From Poa pratensis (Eukaryota > Streptophyta > Magnoliopsida > Poales > Poaceae), in assembly GCA_947311845.1 (NCBI GenBank), contig CAMZMU010000071.1, forward strand, positions 20,633,399-20,697,398: DNA of 64,000 nucleotides. Direction: 5' to 3'. Every line of letters starts with the position of its first letter. Position 1 is the stretch's first letter. The notes under the pieces are model-generated. The model was not told the DNA's origin. It ran no database searches and worked only from the letters and a program-made list of their open reading frames with translations. The position numbers and the translations under genes were made by a program. Of this stretch, positions 57,258-64,000 are shown in pieces.

Positions 57258-58802
57258 TGATGCATGTAAAATGCATACATGAACTTTGCACTTTAATTGC
57301 TTATATTCCAATCATATTTGCATCATATAAGGGTTATATCAATGTTTTATACTCCCTCCTATCCGTTATAATCATCGCTAGCAAACAACGTACGATGTAC
57401 AACTTCCTAGCTTAACTCCCGAATCTTTTTTCGGACCGGAGGAAGTAATGATTTTGGGAATACTTCATAGTTTTCCCATTTATTTGGAATTAACCCTATT
57501 TTTCCAGAAAACGTCTTTTTTAGTGTTTCAGACTTTCCGGGAGCTTCGGGACTCCAAAAAGGGCAAGGTCAAAGAGCACAGTTCAGAATTTTCGAGACGA
57601 ACGCAATGGGCTTAAATTGAAAACCAGAAGCCTAACAGGCTAGAAATGGGAGGGTCCCACGCGGCCTAAAGTACATGGCCGCGTGGGCTTATCTCGTTTC
57701 CACCTCGGAGCTCCGTGGCCGTCGATCTTTCGTCCACCGACTTCGTCTTGACCTAAAAACGCCTATAAAAAAAGGTCTCCTGGCGTTTCGCGAAAGGGGG
57801 CGGCGGAGAAACACAGAACACCGAAACAGAGAGTCAGAAGGCTGCCGCCGGGGAAGATCGGAGGGGAGAAACGCCGCCGGAATCGCCTCCGGAGGGCTCC
57901 ACCCCCTCCGGCGTGTTCATCATCAACATCTACAGCAAGAACTTCTCCACCATCATCACCATGATGAAGGGGGAGTAGTCCACCCCATGGACTAGGGTTT
58001 GTGGTGGTAACTTTTGTATCTCTCCTCTCTCTTGAGCTTCACTAATTAGTACCGTATGAGCTGCTGAACATGATTACGGTCATCTATGTAATACCTTTGT
58101 GGTGAATATTGTGGTGTGAGATGATTTGTTATGCATTTACCGTTGTGTTGGAGCTTTTGTGATTTGTCATACTTTGAAGTGTGATGTATGTGGGTACGGG
58201 ATGGCCGATGTGACACGGCATAGGTATTGAGTGACACAGTACCGCCCAACGTCCTTTATCTGGGGGTAAAAAGAAAGAGTATGATGTGGGAGTGAGAGAA
58301 ACCACGCTAGCCTTACGAGGGGTGACCTAGCAACACAAATGAGTATTTCTTTCAACTATGTGTTTTAGGACATATAGCCGTCATAAAAAGCTACCATTAA
58401 AACATGACAATTGTGTGTACTTTATCTATAACATGATGATCACCGTAGATGAGAGAGAGAGAGAGGATTAAGTGAACCCAAGAACCATGTCCATTGTTCC
58501 TATAAGAAACACACACTTGAGCTTGTCCTCTTGCTACATAGAGGATTGGGCTTTCTCTCTTTGAGAGCTTTCACTTGCTACTACCTTTGTCTTGTCCTCT
58601 TACAAAGAAGAGGATTGGGACACTTTTACATCCATCAAACCAACCATCTTGTTATCTAAACTTGTTTAGTGCATAATCAACTAAAACTTGTGACACTTTA
58701 GTTGTAGGGAATAGATAACTTTTCCTTCTTGCTCCTGCGGATCGATACCTTACTTCCACATTGAGAGGTGCTACAGTGATCCCTTGCTCTTGGGGGTTAT
58801 CA
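57258..58802 (+). mobile_element. Solo LTR (gypsy type) inside Mutator-like element 2
   Basis: 1545 bp from TGATGCATGTAAAATGC to CTTGGGGGTTATCA, with a perfect 5-bp duplication GCCGC (57253-57257 and 58803-58807). The end attgagaggtgctacagtgatccc matches grass gypsy (Athila-type) LTR ends known from memory. No internal region or second LTR is present, so it arose by LTR-LTR recombination. The frame at 57675-57995 is untranslated-leader-like, not a known protein. Confidence 0.88.
57352..57447. mobile_element. Short MITE inside the solo LTR
   Basis: ctccctcctatccgttat...tttcggaccggaggaag is flanked by TA on both sides. It is about 96 bp and resembles a short Stowaway-type element with imperfect terminal repeats. 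Confidence 0.55.
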
Positions 58803-59351
58803 GCCGCCGGCCGGCCGCTTCCTCTCCCGAGAAACTGCTGCCCTCCCCACCTCTACGCGAGCCGGCAGGCTGCCCCTCCCCCGAGCTCCTGCAAGTCGCC
58901 GACCTCTGCCCTGGAGCGCCGCGGCTGCCGTTCTTCACAAGCGAGCCTCCTCTGCCTGGAGCGCCGCGGCCGCCTCCCTGCTGCCAAGCCAATTTCGTTA
59001 CGAGCACGTCTGCCTGGGTGCCGCTCTGCCGGTTCGCATCTGCCCTGTACTGCTCCGGTTGGGGAATTCAGGGAATTCAGGTGATATAGAGAAGAGGAGG
59101 AAGAAGGAGAAGAAAGAGAAGATGGGCGGCTAACAGGCGGGCCCCACAGACACCTCATGCAACCACGTCAGCCTGACAAATGGGTCCCATCAGTAAGTGC
59201 GGCTGTCAAAATGCTCCGAGACACGAATTTGTGCGATTTGTTAAACCCCGCCTCTCGATTGGTACTGACATGAAAAAATCACCAAAATAGGTACTGACCT
59301 GTGATTTGGCCGACAATTGTGGTAGGTTTTTGTAATTTACTCGTCGCGAGT

Positions 59352-59914
59352 TGACGCACCCGCGCGTGCGTGGTGCTCTCGGTGTAGTTTGACATGCGAC
59401 GAGACGAGAGAACCTTGGACGCGACGTGGCTACTGGCTAGCGGCTGTACGTATCGGGCATCTCCACAGATCTAACAGTACAGCGTCCGGCAAGTGTGTCG
59501 CAGGCCAGTTCCGACCCAGGGCGAGAGTTCTGACGGCCTGTGGTCCAGCTTAAATAGGGACCATATTAGATACACAGTACATACAAAGCAGAGTATAGAA
59601 GAAGAAAAAATGGCTCAGGCGTAAATAGGGGCTCATATTAGATATTCAGCACCGGGGACTTTGAAATCCTAGAGCCGACCCTCGATCGTGATTTAAACTA
59701 CTCTAACCCTAAACCTAGTCGGGGCGTTGTCGGAGTCCTTGACGATGACGATGCTGGCTTCCCGCGTGGACCACTCCTCCTAATTCCGTCGAGGACGGTC
59801 TCGAACGGTTGTCGAGTGGCCTCGGCGATTTGGAGCTGGAACAGGGCCTTGGCCTCCTCCTCCGTCATTGGCCGGGGCTTTGGTGATGTGGGAATGGACG
59901 AGGTAGAGGGCCAC
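59352..59914. other. Intergenic DNA with a gcatctccac motif
   Basis: gggcatctccacagatctaac near 59456 resembles an inverted partner of the gcatctccaac motif on the minus strand at about 60635. No gene is seen here. Confidence 0.35.
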
Positions 59915-60470
59915 TCATTCTTCAGCTAGTTGCGCACGAGAAGCACCCGCGGCGGCGACTGCGCCTTCTTCTTCACCTTGGCGAGGGGTGGCGCCGAAAC
60001 TTGCTGCCGGGATGAGGAAGGCTCGCAAATGCTGATCCTGCCTCGCCTGCTCCGCGGCGGAGATGGCACCTCCGTCTTGACCTGAGTCAGGGGGAGGCAC
60101 AACGCGGGAAGAAGACGCCGCCCACGAGCCGGAGGAGGAGCGTGACGGCACCTCCGGCTGCGTGAACTGCGTGCCACTCGAGCGTACCTCAACTGGAAGC
60201 CGTGGAGCGCCAGGACCTCGTACAAGTCGTTCCCGCAACCAATGCTTCAGTTTAGCGCGTTTCCACATCTCTAGCGGCGGGATCTGTCCATGTCTGTCGT
60301 TGTGGTCGACGACGGTCTGGCTCCGTCCTCATGATGGCCTCCCAATTGCCAAAGTTCTCGGTGTACTCCGAGTCCGCCAGCTGCGCCGGCGTGAGGCGTA
60401 GGCAGCTCTCCCGAATGGCGGCGCTCCACGGTTGCTTGTTCTCGAGTAGCGGCGGAACGACCAACCCCAC
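59915..60470 (-). pseudogene. Broken grass-repeat ORF (unknown function)
   Basis: Starting at 60470 the minus strand reads PPLLENKQPWSAAIRESCLRL, then NFGNWEAIMRTEPDRRRPQRQTWTDPAA. After a frame change near 60255 it reads RAKLKHWLRERLVRGPGAPRLPVEVRSSG and then a Ser/Pro-rich, low-complexity tail ending near 59915. The two parts read smoothly across one frameshift. It resembles multi-copy predicted proteins of Triticeae intergenic DNA (recalled), with no known domain. Confidence 0.5.
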
Positions 60471-60699
60471 CAGTTGTCGGCAGTCCTACCTGCCTGCCTA
60501 TAGACGGGGCGCAAAGCGGGGTTACCGGACGAGTTATTGGACCCGTCCGACAAGTTTGTCGCTATTGGGAATCCTGGTGGGGGACCTTTCCGTCTCAGCG
60601 CGCCCAATAGCCAATGGAAGTACCGTTGGAGATGCTCTAAAAAGAGAAACAAAATATATTTGCCAAAATCTATAAGAACAAAAAACACCATAATTTTTT

Positions 60700-62120
60700 A
60701 GATTAAATAACGAAAAATCTAATTAGCGTACACATACAAATTAGTCTTTCCGTGCTACTACGCATGTTTTCATGCCCTTTTCTCCTATAGGAGAGTGATG
60801 CATGAATGCAGAAATCTGTCACCTCTCAAGCTGATATCATCACATTAATTGCTAAATATAAATTTCTAAAATGATTTATCTTGCAAACCGCTAATCCCAT
60901 TGCGTTGCTATATTTGGGAAATTTCTTTTTGATGCGCAGTTGTCGGAGTATGTTATCATGGTTGCCAGATTATCAACAAACATAATTTTCCATAGTTAAC
61001 AAATAAACTTTCACATGTTTTAGGCATCAAATGAGCAGAAAAGTTAGAGAGCGTCGTATCCAACAATAAAAGATGCAATCTACACAAAAAATGTATTACA
61101 CGACCTTAGATCGATATATAATTGTATATAGGAAACTGACAACAACATTATTTTCATTTGACAACTAGATAGTGCATAATCAGACAAGTATGTGACAACA
61201 ATCCGTCAATTATCAACGAAAAAATGTTACTAAAGCATGTTAAGATGGAATCTAGTTTTAATAATCGGTGAAAAAGGGACCGTCAATCGAGTTAGTGGTT
61301 GAAAAGAATAAAGTTTTTAAAGGTAAAAAAAGTGACGTCATCATTTGAATGCATGCGAGAGAGGATGTGGGATGACAACATAGGAAGACTGACATGCTGC
61401 GAGTACTACATAATCGTGTCCTAAAATAACTAGTGCAATTTTTTCTACAAAGGACCAAGTATGTCGGATGGAAAAACCAAAACACACAAGCAGGAATATA
61501 TTCATTGTAAAAAATAAGGTCTAGACCACTGGATCTACAGCCGACCATCCGCAAGGCCAGAACAATCCTAGCCCATAGATCACTGGGCCACATGCGCGGA
61601 GCGAGACGTCCGGTTGGCCATTATGGACATCTGTCTTCCCAAGACTACTACGGGCCTGATCACTGCTCGGCCACTCCGACCCAGGGATTTCGGATTACTC
61701 CTGTTGTATGCCTGTATAGAAAAGTTCATTGCAGCCCTAAACAAAAGTTCATTGCATGCTACATTGCTACTTGTAAAAAAATAAAAGTCATTGCGTGCTC
61801 ATAAATAACAACAAGTGCAAGTTCATCACATAAGGACTCCCAGAAGGCACCTGGAAGTCCTCTGTATAAAACAAGTACAATTTTATTTTTAAGAAAAGGA
61901 GAAGAAAGCTTAAGAATATGCGAACCATTCTCCAAGTCCAAAGCAAAACAAACCTATTAAGAAACAATCCTTGACTTGAAAAATGGCGAAGTAAAACCCC
62001 TGTACCCATCGTGCATGCCTCATCATGCCTTGGCGTACGTGCATTCCACCAACCTAGGCCAGCCAGACAGCGTTTCAAAAACACCGAGCCCTCTCCTACA
62101 AGCATCACAGATCGACGACG
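60700..62120. other. Upstream region of the DUF617 gene
   Basis: AT-rich. No gene recognised. A TATA-like tgtataaaac near 61863-61872 on the plus strand could serve the downstream gene, implying a 5' leader of about 230 bases; this is weak evidence. Confidence 0.35.
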
Positions 62121-63017
62121 ATGCCAGAACAACGCGCTATCTCAGTACCAAACACGTCCATCAAGCCGGCAACGGCAATGGCACGCTACGCGACGCCGCA
62201 GCCCACCCCGCCGATGTCGCCGCTGCACGCGCCGGCGACGCCGCGCACCCCTGGCGCCGACGCGTACTCCGAGTTGCCGCCGCCGTCTCCACACACGCCC
62301 CGGCCGACGATCACGCTCACCGCGCCGCCGTCCAAGAAGAAGCAGCGCCGCACGGCCGCGCGCTCCCTCCGCGCCATCCGCGCCGTGCGCGCGCTGTTCA
62401 GGTCCCTCCCGATCCTCGCTCCAGCGTGCCGCTTCCAGGGCCTCCTACCGCGGCACGGTGGCCCGTCGCGGATGCACGACGGCCACGTCAGCGGCGCGTC
62501 GCGCACGACGGGGACCCTGTTCGGGTACCGCAAGGTGCGGGTGACGCTGGCGGTGCAGGAGACGCCCGGGAGCGTGCCCATCCTGCTGCTGGAGCTCGCG
62601 ATGCAGACCGGCAGGTTCATGCAGGAGATGGGCGCCGAGCACCTGCGCGTGGCGCTGGAGTGCGAGAAGAAGCCGCCGGGCACCGGCGCCGGCATCGGCC
62701 GCACGCGCCTGCTCGACGAGCCGCTGTGGACGGCCTACGTGAACGGGCGGAAGATCGGGTACGCCATGCGGCGGGAGCCCACGGAGGACGACCTCACCGT
62801 CATGCAGCTGCTGCGCACCGTCTCGGTCGGCGCCGGCGTGCTGCCCAACGACGTCATGGGCTGCGACGCCACCGAGGGGCAAGAGACAGGGGACCTTGCG
62901 TACATGCGCGCCCGCTTCGACCGCGTGGTGGGGTCCCGGGACTCCGAGTCGCTCTACATGCTCAACCCTGATGGCAACAATGGGCCAGAGCTTAGCATCT
63001 TCTTCATTAGGATATGA
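62121..63017 (+). CDS. DUF617 / MIZU-KUSSEI1-like protein, single exon, intact
   Basis: 298 codons. The N-terminal 125 residues are Pro/Thr-rich and basic (PQPTPPMSPLHAPATPRTP, PPSKKKQRRTAARSLRAIRAVRALFRSLP). They are followed by a complete DUF617 domain (about 130-298): GTLFGYRKVRVTLAVQ, PILLLELAMQTGRFMQEMGAEHLRVALEC, PLWTAYVNGRKIGYAMRRE, LRTVSVGAGVLP, DLAYMRARFDRVVGSRDSESLYMLNPDG. The family includes Arabidopsis MIZ1, needed for root hydrotropism, but most grass members are untested. The first ATG (62121, context gacgatgcc) was taken; the ATG at 62178 (MARYATPQP) is a realistic alternative start. There are no frame lesions. An aataaa signal lies at 63291-63296. This is the one undamaged host gene in the window. 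Confidence 0.92.
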   Translation: MPEQRAISVPNTSIKPATAMARYATPQPTPPMSPLHAPATPRTPGADAYSELPPPSPHTPRPTITLTAPPSKKKQRRTAARSLRAIRAVRALFRSLPILAPACRFQGLLPRHGGPSRMHDGHVSGASRTTGTLFGYRKVRVTLAVQETPGSVPILLLELAMQTGRFMQEMGAEHLRVALECEKKPPGTGAGIGRTRLLDEPLWTAYVNGRKIGYAMRREPTEDDLTVMQLLRTVSVGAGVLPNDVMGCDATEGQETGDLAYMRARFDRVVGSRDSESLYMLNPDGNNGPELSIFFIRI

Positions 63018-63600
63018 GCAAAGCTTATGACAGTAGTTATCTATTTGGGTTCTGATTTTTGCATGACTGGGACTTTGGAACTCTGTAACTTTATTTTGAT
63101 GTATGGGTGAAAAACTGAAAATGGGAGGACGTGCCATTATGTTTCTGCCGCCAGTCGAATCTGTTTGTTTGTCTGATAGATGGATTAGCCGGAAGACAGT
63201 TTTGGTAGGCATGCGTAGAACCGCATAATCAAGAAGTAATTTACGTTTGCGGCACAGATGCATCTACGATTCTACTTAGTACAAAAATTCAATAAATCTT
63301 TTTCTCTAAACAACGATTTATTAACTCATAATTTAATATCAGGCTGATGCAATTCATAATAGTTTATATTCAGTTTCTGCACGATTAGGATGCACACAGC
63401 CACACAAACAAAAGAAAGACAAAAAAAGGCGCAGTACATGTATGTGAGAACTCGTAGCAACACTTGAGACCGCGATGGGCCGATTCGTAAAAATATCAAA
63501 GCATCTCAAAGGCAAGGTCTACTTAAGCAGAAAGCCTTAACCAAACACTATTAGAAAAAGGATCATAGCAGGTCGGTCACCAATGACCAGTTCAAGATGA
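63018..63600. other. 3' flank of the DUF617 gene
   Basis: Contains the likely 3' UTR and polyadenylation signal (aataaa, 63291). Beyond that it is AT-rich with no recognised element. Confidence 0.5.
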
Positions 63601-63689
63601 AACCACACCGAAGAGGGAGGAATATTAAGCATATCGGTTGATGCCAATGACGAAGAGACCAGAAGGGAAAATGATTGCAAAAGAGAGGA

Positions 63690-63950
63690 ATGGGAATGGA
63701 GGCGTCAATGCCTACAAAGAGGAGCTCAATGCGACGATCGAGACCAAGAGAGCATTGGCGCCCGAACGGAAAGAAAAGAAGATGGCAAGGTGAAACAAGC
63801 TCGAGTTTATGAAGAAAGAGAAGTGGAGAGCAAAGGCTATGGCCGAAGAGAGGAAGGTGCAAGTGGAGGAGTGTAGAATTTCACGGACGAAAGGAAAGAA
63901 AAGAAGATGGCAAGGTGGAACAAGCTCAAGTTTATCGTAGGTATTGTTGG
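63690..63950 (+). pseudogene. NAM-associated-type coiled-coil fragment, broken
   Basis: Plus-strand frames read YKEELNATIETKRALA and ERKEKKMAR, then KEKWRAKAMAEERKVQVEE after a stop. This Lys/Glu-rich helical pattern is like the C-terminal domain of NAM-associated or GST-T3-like grass proteins. A 45-base block (ggaaagaaaagaagatggcaagg...) is repeated at about 63757 and 63892. Low complexity limits certainty. Confidence 0.3.
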
Positions 63951-64000
63951 GAAAACTTGGATGACCAATTAACCCTTAATGGAGATTAACACACTCTTAA

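Larger units (their letters stand above)
56351..59342. mobile_element. Mutator-like element 2 (probable Pack-MULE), split by a solo LTR
   Basis: Inverted termini gagtaaattaca(c/a)aaacct are about 270 bp long on each side (shared atgtcagtaccaatcg, gcattttgacagccgcac, cccatttgtcaggctgacgt). They are flanked by a 9-bp duplication with one mismatch (gtcccgagt at 56342-56350, gtcgcgagt at 59343-59351). Without the inserted LTR the element is about 1.44 kb. The GC-rich interior contains a fragment resembling a PPR gene and no transposase, as in gene-capturing MULEs. Confidence 0.85.

Noticed and set aside
62011..62971. Alternative frames overlapping the DUF617 gene
   Set aside because: Arg/Pro/Ala-rich shadows of the real frame, which alone carries the conserved domain.

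Overview
This is plant nuclear DNA from a grass, most likely a Pooideae (Triticeae, oat or ryegrass type) with a large genome. The evidence is spliced eukaryotic genes, grass-type Ty3/gypsy (Tat and Athila lineages) and Ty1/copia (SIRE lineage) retrotransposons, Stowaway-like MITEs, Mutator-like elements with 9-base target duplications and a Helitron. An Athila-type LTR at 9709-11319 resembles the Sabrina family of Triticeae; that name is from memory. Only two genes look like genuine host genes: a five-exon F-box gene on the minus strand (14944-17081), hit by two single-base frameshifts, and an intact single-exon DUF617/MIZU-KUSSEI1-like gene on the plus strand (62121-63017).

Layout. 1-7874: 3' half of a Tat-lineage gypsy element on the plus strand, with a broken integrase, a 17-unit tandem array, two antisense intron-bearing genes and the 3' LTR. 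It lies inside an Athila-type element on the minus strand (7875-11319), which itself interrupts a decayed copia element (11320-13763). Then come the F-box gene and, at 18095-32473, a structurally complete minus-strand Tat element with its own antisense gene on the plus strand. 33290-43895 is a young SIRE-like element on the minus strand with a perfect CATTC duplication; it codes only for a damaged Gag and has no pol. 43977-46086 holds an ERF-type pseudogene, a Stowaway MITE and a gene fragment containing a 37-base inverted repeat.

46233-55905 is a three-level nest: a Mutator-like element (TSD CCTAGAAGA), whose left arm is split by a Helitron (46467-54617, A^T site, TC...CTAG ends), which is split by a 4.2-kb solo LTR (TSD GTACG). 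56351-59342 is a second Mutator-like element with a PPR-like gene fragment, split by another solo LTR (TSD GCCGC) that contains a MITE. The window ends with a broken grass-repeat gene, the DUF617 gene and a degenerate NAM-associated-type fragment.

Recurring theme: three unrelated retrotransposons each carry many copies of their own polypurine-tract-like motif in the non-coding region near their 3' LTR, and both Tat elements carry convergent antisense genes with introns and, apparently, their own promoters. Exon borders, LTR ends and target duplications were read by eye; family names come from remembered protein and terminal motifs, not from database searches.
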